This document shows positions 1-8,749 of a DNA stretch of 64,000 nt, piece after piece. How positions within the stretch are numbered: the first letter of the stretch is position 1; each line of letters starts with the position of its first letter. The translations under genes and the position numbers were made by a program. The stretch is from Pelagomonas calceolata. Its lineage: Eukaryota > Sar > Pelagophyceae > Pelagomonadales > Pelagomonadaceae. A model generated the notes under the pieces. It was not told where the DNA came from, searched no databases, and saw nothing but the letters and a program-made list of their open reading frames with translations. Location of the stretch: positions 5,084,001 through 5,148,000 of the forward strand of contig CAKKNE010000004.1 in assembly GCA_918797485.1 (NCBI GenBank). The letters are read 5' to 3'.

Positions 1-407
1 AAGAGCACCATGCCGCGCGAGGGCCGGGTTTAGCGAGCGAGAGACCGAGCTCGATGCGGATGCGGCGGCGGGCGGGATGACCGGTTACCCGCCACCCGAC
101 GCGCCCACGCGTACGCCGGCCGTGGCGTGCAACCCGCACTTGCCCGCGGCGCAGCGCGCCCGCTGCCCCGGTCCCGCAGGCGAGTCCAGGGATCCCGCTG
201 GTCGCCCTCGACGGGCGCGTTTGGGCCCGACGGCCTGCCAAGACGGCCTGCGCTTTCGTGCGCTTGGTGGGAAGCAATCGAAGCAACAGGTACGGAGGCA
301 ACTGCGGATCTTAACTCTCGCCGCAATCGTACGACCGTCCGCGACGGGTTACTGTGGCGGCGACGGCGTGTGATGGTTTTTGGTCGGGTATGGTAGGTTT
401 GGGTATG
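1..407. other. intergenic sequence, no gene recognised
   Basis: Short open frames exist on both strands here, but none has recognisable domains and their composition looks non-coding. A neighbouring gene may end to the left of the window. I see no tRNA-like fold, terminal inverted repeat or introner end. Confidence 0.4.
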
Positions 408-415
408 TATAAAAG
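408..415 (+). promoter_or_regulatory. TATA box of the C78 peptidase gene
   Basis: TATAAAAG lies 64 bp upstream of the ATG at 472. A start site about 30 bp downstream would give a leader of roughly 30 nt. It stands out because the surrounding DNA is strongly GC-rich. No other gene in the window has so clear a TATA element. Confidence 0.6.
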
Positions 416-471
416 TACCTAACAACGCGCTTTTAGGGCGCAGCTTGCCAGCGCCGGCGACGGAAAACGGC

Positions 472-1722
472 ATGAATACCCAGGTCATCGATTTGACATC
501 TGAGGAGAGCTCGAGCACGCAGCGGTTGACCTCGTTCGAGGCGTCGACGGAGGCGGCCGCGGTGACGCCGGACACGAGCGGCGACGCGGCGCTGGCCGAG
601 CGCCTCGCACGCAAGGAGTCCGCGCGCGCGAAACCGAACGGCGACGCGCCGGACACGAGCGGCGACGCAGACCTCGCGGCCAAACTCGCGGGCAGCGGCC
701 CCGCGGACACGAGCGGCGACGCGGACCTCGCGGCCAAACTCTCGGGCAGCGGCCCCGCGGACACGAGCGACGACGCGGCGCTCGCCGCGCGTCTCGCGGG
801 CCAGGCGGACCGCACCGCGGGCGACGCGGCCTACGCCGCGCGGCTGGCCGCCCGCGACGCCCGCACGGAGGGCGACGCGGCGCTGGCGAGGCGCCTCGCC
901 GCCCGCGACGCCCGCACGGAGGGCGACGCGGCGCTGGCGAGGCGCCTCGCCGGCGCGGACGACGCGAAGAGACGCCGCGTCGAGCCCGCGCCCGTCGCCG
1001 CGCTCGCGTCGATCCGCCGGTTGCTCGGCGCGGATCCCGCCGACCTGGCGCGGCCCGACGAAGCCGTCCGGCTCTACCCGCAGCCGGACGGCTGGAGTTG
1101 TGGCTACCGCTGCCTGCAGACGCTCGTGTTCGCGCTGCGGCGCGCCGGCGCCGAGTACGGGACGGCCCTGGCGTCGGCGGGCCTCGCGGAGCCCGGCGGC
1201 GTCGCGTCGGTCTCCGCCGTCCAGGCGGCGGTCGAGCGCGGCTGGACCCGCGGCTTCGACCCCACGGGCGCGCAGCAGACGCGAGACAGGCTGCGCGGGC
1301 GCTTTCCGTTCGTGGGCTCGCGCGAGTGGATCGGCTGCTGCGAGGCGTGCGTCGCGCTGCGGAGCGCCGGCGTCCGCGCGGACGTCCGGGGGTTCGACGG
1401 GCGGCGCGACGGCCTGGCCGCGCGGCGCCTCGTCACGTACCTCGCAGACTACTTCAAGAACGTCGTCGGCGTCGGATCCGACGACGTCTGGGGCGCGTCG
1501 TGCCTGCCGCCGGCGCTCGTCTGCTTCGGCGGCCACAACCGCTGCGTCGTCGGCGTGTCGCGCGACCGGCTCGTGCTCCTCGACCCGAAGTGGCGCGAGC
1601 CGCGCCTCCAGTGCATGGCGCCGGCGGACCTGGCGCGCCACGCGCGCCAGTGGGAGTGCCTGGTCGTGCGGCCGGGCGTCGCCACGCGTCCGCTGCCGAC
1701 GGAGCCCGGCGATCCGGCCTGA
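472..1722 (+). CDS. ZUFSP/C78-family ubiquitin (UFM1-type) cysteine peptidase with SIM and MIU-like repeats
   Basis: Predicted 416-residue protein in one exon. The C-terminal half has the C78 peptidase signature: GWSCGYRCLQ with the nucleophile Cys210, the WIGxCEAC segment, GGHNRCVVGV with His355, and LLDPKW with Asp371. These motifs are characteristic of ZUFSP/ZUP1 (Lys63-linked deubiquitinase) and the related UFSP UFM1 proteases. The N-terminus begins with VIDLTSEE, a textbook SUMO-interaction motif (acidic residues after V-I-D-L). Residues about 33-164 hold seven copies of a D-x-x-(L/Y)-A-x-(R/K)-L-(A/S) repeat resembling MIU/UIM ubiquitin-binding helices. The C2H2 fingers of animal ZUP1 are absent. 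I chose ATG 472 because the frame upstream has only non-ATG starts and a TATA box fits. ZUFSP-like activity is preferred over UFSP because of the ubiquitin-binding-type repeats; this is an inference. The gene is convergent with the RING gene that follows. Confidence 0.8.
   Translation: MNTQVIDLTSEESSSTQRLTSFEASTEAAAVTPDTSGDAALAERLARKESARAKPNGDAPDTSGDADLAAKLAGSGPADTSGDADLAAKLSGSGPADTSDDAALAARLAGQADRTAGDAAYAARLAARDARTEGDAALARRLAARDARTEGDAALARRLAGADDAKRRRVEPAPVAALASIRRLLGADPADLARPDEAVRLYPQPDGWSCGYRCLQTLVFALRRAGAEYGTALASAGLAEPGGVASVSAVQAAVERGWTRGFDPTGAQQTRDRLRGRFPFVGSREWIGCCEACVALRSAGVRADVRGFDGRRDGLAARRLVTYLADYFKNVVGVGSDDVWGASCLPPALVCFGGHNRCVVGVSRDRLVLLDPKWREPRLQCMAPADLARHARQWECLVVRPGVATRPLPTEPGDPA
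850..951 (+). repeat. two perfect 51-bp tandem copies inside the C78 peptidase gene
   Basis: Bases 850-900 and 901-951 are identical and encode the last two MIU-like repeats (ARDARTEGDAALARRLA). Identity extends to third codon positions, so this duplication is recent. The older repeats upstream have diverged. Confidence 0.9.
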
Positions 1723-1858
1723 CTCGGACGTAATGTGGTTGGGTGTGTACTAAATAAGAGATCTAATGTGGGTTCCAAATCAGGGCACTGGCACTGCCAG
1801 TGGCATGAAAAATGACTAAGACACGGACTTGGAATGAAGTCAAGTCACATTAAACAGG
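1723..1858. terminator. convergent 3' region with a short perfect hairpin
   Basis: This 136-bp spacer separates two convergent stop codons. It contains CACTGGCA-C-TGCCAGTG at 1786-1802, an inverted repeat with 8-bp arms. No canonical AATAAA is present. It presumably carries both 3' ends; a role for the hairpin is a guess. Confidence 0.35.
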
Positions 1859-3912
1859 CTAGGCGTACTGCATGCGCGGGTTCGGCAGCACGGAGATTGA
1901 GAGCGGGATGACCTGCCTGCAGTTGGGACACGTCGCCGATTCGCCGACGCGGTCGCCCTCCGTAGACAACCGCTGCGCGGCCGCCAGCCAGTCCGAAAGA
2001 CACCGCGCGTGGAGGGTCGTACCGCAGCACGCCATCACCTTCGTGTTTTCCAACGCCAAGAGCTCGAGGCAGCAGACGCACACGTCGTCCGGCGCGACGG
2101 TCAACACCCTCGCGGGCGACGGCCGCGTCAAGCCGCCGTCGTCGGCCTCGTCGTCGTCGTCGTCGTCGGACCCGAGCATTTCCCAGGTAGTAGGCGTCGC
2201 CTCGGGCGGCGGAGGCGGCTCCGGCGCCGCCGGTGCGCCGCGCGGGCCGCCGCGAACGACCTCCCGAGGTCGCTCCGCGTCGCACGCCTGGCAGACCGTC
2301 GTGCCGGGCGCGTTCACGAGCGTGCACCGGTCGCAGGTCCACGACGTGGGTGACGGTGGCGCGCGCGCGGGCGGCGGCGGCGCCGTCGGCGCGGGCGCGG
2401 GCGGCGGCGGCGCGGTCGCGGCGTGCTCGCTCAGGAGCGGCTGCGGCGGCCGCGCGCCGGGCAAGCGGCGGCAGCTCAGGTACCGCACCGCGCCGTCGGC
2501 GTATTCTTCCGCGCGGAGCCCGTAGAGCGCCGCGACCTCGGCGGCGCGGGTCGAGTCGGCCCGCGTCGCGCGCGCCGGCAGCGGCACCTCGCCGTCCGCC
2601 TCGCAGCACCGCGCCAGCTTCCGCTCCAACGCGCGCAACGCGCCGCCGCCCCCGGCCAAACCGTCGACGTGGGTCGCGAGCGTCCGCTGCGCCCAGAGGA
2701 CCTGTGTATGAATCAACATTTCACGGCCTTCGACTCACCGGTTGATTTTTCGCACGGCAGAGGACCAGCGCCGGCGGCCACGCGACCGTTTGCGCGGCGC
2801 GCTGTCGATCGACGCCGAACGCGTCCGCGAGGCGCCGGTTCCGCGCGAGCAGGCGGTCGTTCGTCGACGGCGCGGCCCGGGGCCGCGGCCTGTGCGGAAA
2901 TCAAAATTTTACGGCGCGTTCGTGCTGAATCATCGCGTCGTCCTCCACGCCATCGACGCGACGCCGGCTCGACGGCGTGGCGATGCCGGCTCCTCGCCGC
3001 TCGACCGAGCCAGGACGGCCGCGCCATCGCCGAGAAACGACTTAGTGCACCCGACGCACTGGTTGATTTCCACACAGGCCGCGGCGGCGCCGAAAAAAGC
3101 CCGCGCGGGGCGGCTTGGGCGCGGCGCGCCCAGAAGGCGGCGTCGTCCCGGCGCCGCGTCGCGCTCTCCAGGACCGGGTACGACTCGGCGCTGTCCGGCG
3201 GCGGCGGCCGCGGCGCCGCGCTCGGCGCCGCCTCCTGGAAGACGCCGACGTCCGCATCCTCGACCACCAGACCGCCGCCGCCCCGTTCCGCCCGCCGCGC
3301 CGCGTCCTCCGCCAAGCGCACCTGCCGCGCGCCCAGGCTCTCCGCGTCGCCCCCGAACAAGGCGGCGAGGACGCGGCGCGACTCGGCCCGCAGCCTCTCG
3401 GACTGGAGCCTCCGTTGCGCGTCGTCGTCGCGCGAGAGGTCCAACGCGCGCGCCACGGTCGCGTCCTTCGCGCGGCCGTGCTTCTCGAGGTGCGCGTCCA
3501 ACGAGGCGCACGTCTCCCGCCGCAGCGGCCGCCGCGTGAGCGGATTCGCGAAGACGTTCGAGGAGACCAGGTACGCCGCGAGCACGCGCGCGTCGAAGAG
3601 CATCTTGTGGCCGTCCTCGTCGATCTCGAAGGGCTCGACGCGCAGCCGGTTGAGCGGCTCCAACGAAATGGGGTCCGTCTCCGACGCCGCGAGCTCGCGC
3701 CACCACTGGCCTTTGCGCGTCGGCGCGGCCTCGCGCCACCACCGCGTCACCTCGGCTTTCGCTTTTTGGGCGTCGCCGCCCTTTGCGAGCGCCACCAGCG
3801 CGGCGTCGGGCACGTGCGCGGGAGCGATCCGGCGCAGCGCCGCGATCGCCGCGGGCGGCACCGTCCCGCCCCGCTTCTGCGCCCCGCGTTTTTGCGCAGT
3901 TTTTGCGGCCAT
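1859..3912 (-). CDS. U-box-like / R3H-like / RanBP2 zinc finger / RING protein, probable E3 ubiquitin ligase
   Basis: Exons 3912-3086, 2889-2766 and 2701-1859 join to 1,794 nt (597 residues). Both introns are introner elements, and removing them restores one frame. Residues about 74-127 contain ETDPISLEPL and FANPLTRRPL, which resemble the fold of a U-box. Residues about 340-375 look like an R3H nucleic-acid-binding domain, although the expected His is Glu. Residues about 435-465 form a RanBP2-type finger (WTCDRCTLVN, then TVCQACD). The C-terminus has a RING-like CVCCLELL...CCGTTLHARCLSDWL...CPNCR. Two ubiquitin-transfer-type domains with an RNA-binding-type domain between them is an unusual order. 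I read it as an E3 ligase; its substrate is unknown. ATG 3912 is preferred to an upstream non-ATG extension. It shares a divergent promoter with symplekin. Confidence 0.75.
2702..2757 (-). mobile_element. introner element A (56 bp, minimal copy)
   Basis: On the minus strand the element starts CCGTGCGAAAAATCAACC and ends GTTGATTCATACACAG, degenerate terminal inverted repeats of the same family as the other seven copies. It is flanked by perfect 8-bp duplications GTCCTCTG at 2758-2765 and 2694-2701 (plus-strand coordinates). The upstream duplicate supplies the GT donor and the element supplies the AG acceptor, so the intron is 2702-2765 (64 bp) and excision is exact. Almost the whole interior has been lost. 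Confidence 0.85.
2890..3077 (-). mobile_element. introner element B (188 bp, subfamily 1)
   Basis: Terminal repeats are CTGTGTGGAAATCAACC at the sense 5' end and TTTGATTTCCGCACAG at the 3' end. The perfect 8-bp target duplication GCCGCGGC lies on both sides and is itself palindromic. The intron is 2890-3085 and uses a GC donor from the duplicate with the AG of the element. Using the GT inside the terminal repeat would leave 10 extra nt and shift the frame. The interior has CACGCCATCGA-type inverted motifs shared with elements D and F. Confidence 0.93.
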
Positions 3913-4298
3913 GAAAAAATCTATGCGCTGTGGAGCAAGCACAGGGTTCACAGGTTGCCTCCGCAAAGGCGAAAGGTGCAAGCACTTGCGCTGGCAGCGG
4001 GCCGGGCGATTGGTTATCTGTAGCAGACCCCCAAAGGCTGTCAGGCGTTGACAATCAGCACAGCCGCGCGCGAAGCGGTTCGCGCGGCGTGAAACTTGTG
4101 TTATGTGTGTTTCTAGGGTAGATAGACGTCCGCCTCCCAGGTCCTGCCACAGCTAGCGCCGTAAGGCACTAGCATCACCGGCGCTTTTGCGACGCAGCCT
4201 TGGACAGCCCAAATTCTTGTCGCTGGGTTAACTTGCCAGCCCAGAACGCTTTGTCTAGCCAGCCACCGCGCGGGGGCGTATTGACGGGCCGAGCAATA
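3913..4298. promoter_or_regulatory. divergent promoter between the RING gene and symplekin
   Basis: The 386-bp spacer separates two outward-facing start codons. ATTGG at 4009-4013 is a CCAAT box in minus orientation, about 100 bp upstream of the RING-gene ATG. No TATA box is obvious on either side. GC is lower than in the flanking coding DNA. Confidence 0.5.
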
Positions 4299-7200
4299 AT
4301 GGAGGCCGTCTACCGCCAGGCGCGGGCGGTCCTCGACAAGGCCGCCGCCGCGACGAACAAGGACCAAAAGACCGCGCAGATCTCGCTCCTCGTGGAGCTC
4401 TGCGCGTACCGCGGCGACAGCGCCCTGGTGGCGGAGGTGGTCGAGGGCGTCGCGGGCTACGCGGCCGACCGCTCGGCGAAGGTGCGCAAGGCCGTCGTCG
4501 AGTTCGTGGACGCGGTCGTCGCCAGGGGGAAGTTGCAAGTCACGGACGAGTGCGCGTCGACGGCGCTCGCCACGTGCTGCGTGCTCGCCGTCGACGAGAA
4601 CGAGCCGGTCGCCGCGGCGGCGCTCCGCGGCGCCGCGAGGCTGCTGGGCGACGAGCGGTTCGCGGCCGCGACCGTCGACGACGCCAGTCGCGAGCGCTTG
4701 CGCAACGCGGTCGACCCGTCGCACCGCCGGACCGCGACGGGCAGGGACGACGCGGTCCAGTCCGACGCGCACCGGGACGCGGCGCTCGCCGCCGTCGTGG
4801 CGCTGCTCGTCCGGGACGCGGCGGCCGACGGAAAGCGGCCCTCGAAGGCGACGAAGGCCGACGCCGCGGCGCTGGCGGCCCGCGCGGAGACGGGCGACGC
4901 GGCGGCCCTCGACGCGGCGGCCGCGGCGCTCGGGCGGCAGTTCGCCAAGTGCCACCGCGAGCTCGTGGCGGCCATCCTGGCGGCCCTCGAGAAGGACTCG
5001 TCGCACAGCCGCGCGGCGTGCCGGGCCCTCCACGCCGCGGAGCTGGAGCGGACGCGGTCGTCGACGGGCGCGGCGCCGCGCGGACGTCGACCGGGGGCCG
5101 CGCGGGGGGCGTCGCGCGTCCCGGGGACGCGGCGAGACGCCCCGGCGCCCGCGCAGGCGCGATCGCCGCGGCCGCCAACAAGTTGGAAGCGGCGCTTCGA
5201 CGCGAAAAGCTCGGCGGGGCCGCCGACGACGCGCTGCGGCGCGCGCGGCAGGGCCAGCCCTTCGAGAGCGAGGAGCCCCCGGCGAAGAAGCGGCGGCGGG
5301 ACCCGCGGACGCGCCGGGAGCGCAAGCTCAGCATCGACTACGACGACGTGGGCGACGACGCCATGGAGGTCGAGGAGGAGGACCTCGAGATGCCGCCGCC
5401 CGCGGAGCCCCCCAAGGACGACCGCGCGCTGTCCGCGCAGGCGGCGGGGCGGCTCGTGGCGGGCGCGCGGGGCCCCCGGGCGGCGGCGGCCCCCGTCCCC
5501 GACGCGCACCGGGCCCGGCTGCGCGAGGGCGCGGCGGCGCGCTGCCTCGCCGCGCCGGCCGAGACCGTCGCCGGCGAGAAGCGGTTCGAGACGCGGGACG
5601 CGATCGTCGCGCGCCTCGCGCGCGGCGAGGCCTGCGACCAGCCGGAGGGCGTGGCGCGCGTCCTGCGCCGGGCCGTGGCCGACAAGAAGAGCCGGCGGGA
5701 CGGCCTGGAGCTCGGGCTGCGGGTGCTGTTCGAACTCTACGCGCGCGAGAAGCGCGGCGCGGCCCGCGACGCGTACGACCGCTGCCTGCTGGCGCTCCTC
5801 GGGGCGCTCCGGGACGGGCTGGACGCGGAGGAGCGCAAGCTCCTCGCGGAGGCGGCCCTGGGCGCCCCCCGGCTCCCGGACGCGGCGATCGCGTTCCTCG
5901 GGGACCTGTGCGAGTCGCCGGACCACGTGGCGCTCGGGCTGGGCGCGCTGCGGGACGTGGCCACGCGGCGCCCGGCGGCGCGGGACCGGTGCCTGCGGCG
6001 CGCGCTGGAGCTGACGCGGCGGCCGGACGTCGCGCCCGAGGTGCGGGAGAAGGCCGTCCGCCTGGCGACGAACCAGCTGTGGCCCAACGCGGCGCTGCGG
6101 GAGACGGTCGTGGCCTTCGCGCGCGCGCGGCTCGAGACGGCCGCGCGCGAGGGGCCCGAGGGCCGCGCCGGCGACGGCGGCGACGCGCTGGCGGCGGCGC
6201 GCCGGGAGCTCGCGCTGGTCGTCGCGCTGTGCGTCAAGGACGCGTCGCTCGTGCCGGACGTCGTGCGGGCCGCGGCGGCGACCGCCGACGCGCCCGACGA
6301 CGCGCGGCGCGCCACGACGCGCCAGGCCTGCGAGGCGGAGCTCCCCAAACTGGCGCCAGCCCTCGCCACGGTCCACGGCGCCAAGCCGACGCTCGAGCAC
6401 GCCGCCGACGCGCTCGGGGGCGACCTGTCGCCCCGGCGGCGCGACGCGACCGAGGCGCTCCTGCGGTCGCTGGTGGCCGCGCTCGCGACCGGGCGCGGCG
6501 CGCGCGCGCCCCAGCTCTGGGAGGGCGCCGTCGCCGTGCGCGCGCGGGCGCGGCGGGAGCGGGGCAGCGCCGAGGAGGACGACGGGGTGGAGTTCCTGAC
6601 GCCCGCGCTCGGCGCGGCGACGGCCGCGGAGGTCGAGGCGGCGCTGCCGTCCCTGCTGCGGCGGCTCGACGACGCGCAGCTCGGCGCGGCGTTCCGGCGC
6701 GCGGTGCAGACGCACGCCGCGCGCGCGCGGCGTCCCGACGCGCGCGCGCTTTTTTTTTGTTTTTCCCCGCCGGTCCGCGACGCGCCGCCCGGTCCGCGCG
6801 CAGGCCAAGGCGTCGAAGTCGACCACGGACCTGGGGGCCGCGGACCTCCTGGTGAAGCTGCACCGCGTCCCGGCGGGCGCCGTGCCCGTCAAGCGCCTGA
6901 ACGAGGCGCTCAACGTCTGCCTGAGCCTGCGCGACGTGTTCGGGCCGCTGGCGCTCCGGGACGCGCTGGACCGCATGACGCCGCCGCAGGGCTCGGGCGC
7001 CGAGGGGCTCGCGGGCGTGCCGAAGGCGTTCCTGCGGACGTGCATCCTGGCCGTCAAGACGCACCCGGCGCAGCTCGCCGGGCCGGTCGCGCGGCGCGTG
7101 CTCCCGCGGCTGGTCGACGTGGGCGTCTGGCGCGACGCGGACCTGTGGAAGGGCTTCCTCATGTACTGCAAGATCCTGGGCGCCGGCGCGGGCGCCGGCG

Positions 7201-7370
7201 ACGACGCGTGCTTCGCCGCGGCGCTCATGCTGCCCGCGCCGCAGCTGCAGAAGCTCCTGGCGTTCGCGCCCAAGCTGAAGCTGCCGCTGAAGCGGCACGC
7301 GGAGAAGCTCGTCAAGGCGCGCGACACGGACGGGGTGGTGGCGGGGTGCCTTAAGTTGCTCGGGCTTTGA
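4299..7370 (+). CDS. SYMPK: symplekin (Pta1-like) scaffold of the mRNA 3'-end processing machinery
   Basis: Symplekin holds together the CPSF/CstF cleavage-polyadenylation complex and histone pre-mRNA processing factors in the nucleus. The N-terminus (from MEAVYRQARAVLDKAA) is a HEAT-like helical repeat region. The C-terminus matches the conserved symplekin C domain: LLVKLHRV, ALNVCLSLRDVF, FLRTCILAVKTHP, VWRDADLWKGFLMYC and LPAPQLQKLLAFAPKLKLPL. Three frames are used. My model joins 4299-5085, 5157-6703 and 6804-7370 (2,901 nt, 966 residues). The second intron (GT at 6704, AG at 6803, with a T-rich tract near 6750) is well supported by homology across the junction. The first intron is supported by the frame change, but its donor is uncertain. 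Neither intron has introner ends, so these are ordinary spliceosomal introns. Confidence 0.88.
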
Positions 7371-7947
7371 CGTTCAGAGTGTGTAGGCTGGGCAGGCGAG
7401 GACCTGCGCGGCGGGATTGGTCCCGGGGATTCGGTCGCGTACCCGTCGGAGCGTTCCCGCGCCTAACAAGAGCGGTGCGCGCGGTATCGTTTTTGCCGCC
7501 CGTAAATCACTACTCACGCGTCACGAGTAGAGCGATCCTAGTCCGAGCGCACCTCTGGGTACCGCCGCCGACACACGCGCGGCCTACAGAACTCGAAGCC
7601 CTGCGCGGCCGTGGATAGGCGGAGACGCTTTTGGCTAGTGTCTCTCTCACGCTACATACTGCAACCCGCGACCGGGAGCGGTCCTCGATCGGTACGGCCT
7701 GATGGCAGGCGTCGGAAGGCGTCTCGCGGAGGCCGGGTTGCAAGATGGTTGATCATCGAGGAGCAGCCAGAGCACCCAGATCTTAAGCGTCGACACCACC
7801 AGCACTCTGCGCGGACAGTTTTGCTCTCCAACCAGCGCGCGCGCTGTCTTCGATACGCTTACAGAGTGAATCCCACGCCGCGCGGCGGCCTCCAGTGCCA
7901 CACAGAGCTAAGACAGAGGCTCAGACGGCGGCCTCTCAGTGCCAGAG
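7371..7947. other. intergenic, 577 bp, no gene recognised
   Basis: It holds the 3' region of symplekin and the promoter of the next gene. CTACTC and GAGTAG around 7510-7530 form a small hairpin. I looked for tRNA and snRNA features and found none convincing. Confidence 0.4.
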
Positions 7948-8457
7948 ATGGACTCCCCGCTCTCGCCCGCAGCCCGCGTCGCAGCACGAGTAGTGTTCGC
8001 CGGCCTGCCGCCGGCCTGGCTCTCGACCTTTGACAGCAGCTCGTCGCTCGACGACGACGACGACGACGACGAGGCGCTCGACGGCTACGACGAGGACCCG
8101 TTCGACGCCGACCCGCGGCGGGCGCGACGGCAGTACCAGTTCTACGCGCGGCGGCGCAGCGCGCGGCTCTCCACGTACAAGGAGTGGGTCGGCGCCGTCC
8201 GGCGCGCGAGCCGCGAGCGAGCCGCCCGCGAGGCCGCCCGCGAGGCCGCGCCGCTCCAGCGCTGGCGCCTGCCACCGCCCCGACGGCTCCGGTACCGGTC
8301 GGGGCAGAACGCCTTCACGGCGTTCAGCTGCCTGGCGGTCGCGATGGGTCTCGCGGGGGCGCCGTACGACCCCTTCGAGGAACGCTACCCGGACCGCAAG
8401 CACAGAGAAGCGTCCTGGCAGAAGCTCGCCGCGCGCTACGTGTCGCCGGTCCTCTGA
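7948..8457 (+). CDS. small acidic/basic hypothetical protein
   Basis: Predicted 169 residues from ATG 7948; a GTG nine bases upstream is also in frame. A run of seven Asp near residue 32 is followed by basic helices rich in Arg and Ala (about residues 50-105), then a moderately hydrophobic C-terminal third containing GQNAFTAFSCLAVAMGLAGA. No family is recognised. The GC-rich third positions and the absence of a better gene here favour coding. It is convergent with the helicase gene. The antisense strand is also open, so coding is likely but not certain. Confidence 0.5.
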   Translation: MDSPLSPAARVAARVVFAGLPPAWLSTFDSSSSLDDDDDDDEALDGYDEDPFDADPRRARRQYQFYARRRSARLSTYKEWVGAVRRASRERAAREAAREAAPLQRWRLPPPRRLRYRSGQNAFTAFSCLAVAMGLAGAPYDPFEERYPDRKHREASWQKLAARYVSPVL

Positions 8458-8749
8458 AAAACTCCGTGCGCCGCGCGATGCGGCACACGCTTCTCCTCTT
8501 TCCTCACGCGCCGCGCCCCGAAAGGCGCGCCGCCGTCTCCGCCGCTGCTCGCAAACCACCATCCCTTGTCTCCTTATGTTAAGAATTTATGATACTATGG
8601 GAGCCATCTGTGCCAGCCCGAGTCACTGGCACACCGCGAACGTCACCGCGACGACGACCGAGCATCACTGGCAAGCTACGTTAGAAAGATTAGGTATATA
8701 CGAACGAGCCCTCCCCCCTCTCCGGCCGGGGAGCGGAAGCACCACACTC
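8458..8749. terminator. convergent 3' region with a hairpin
   Basis: The 292-bp spacer lies between two convergent stops. GTGCCAG and CTGGCAC at 8610-8632 form a 7-bp-arm inverted repeat with a 9-nt loop. The arms resemble those of the hairpin at 1786-1802, which is also in a convergent spacer. No function is demonstrated. Confidence 0.35.

Noticed and set aside
30-815. Minus-strand frame at the left edge and over the start of the C78 peptidase
   Set aside because: It is the antisense of the peptidase repeats; its apparent repeats (SPLVSAGPLPASLAARSA) mirror the coding repeats of the real gene.
6704-6803. Symplekin intron as a possible introner
   Set aside because: It has a normal GT donor and a T-rich tract but no TIR and no target duplication, so it is an ordinary intron.
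7600-7760. Possible structured RNA gene upstream of the small acidic protein gene
   Set aside because: No tRNA arms, box motifs or snRNA Sm-site context could be assembled by eye.
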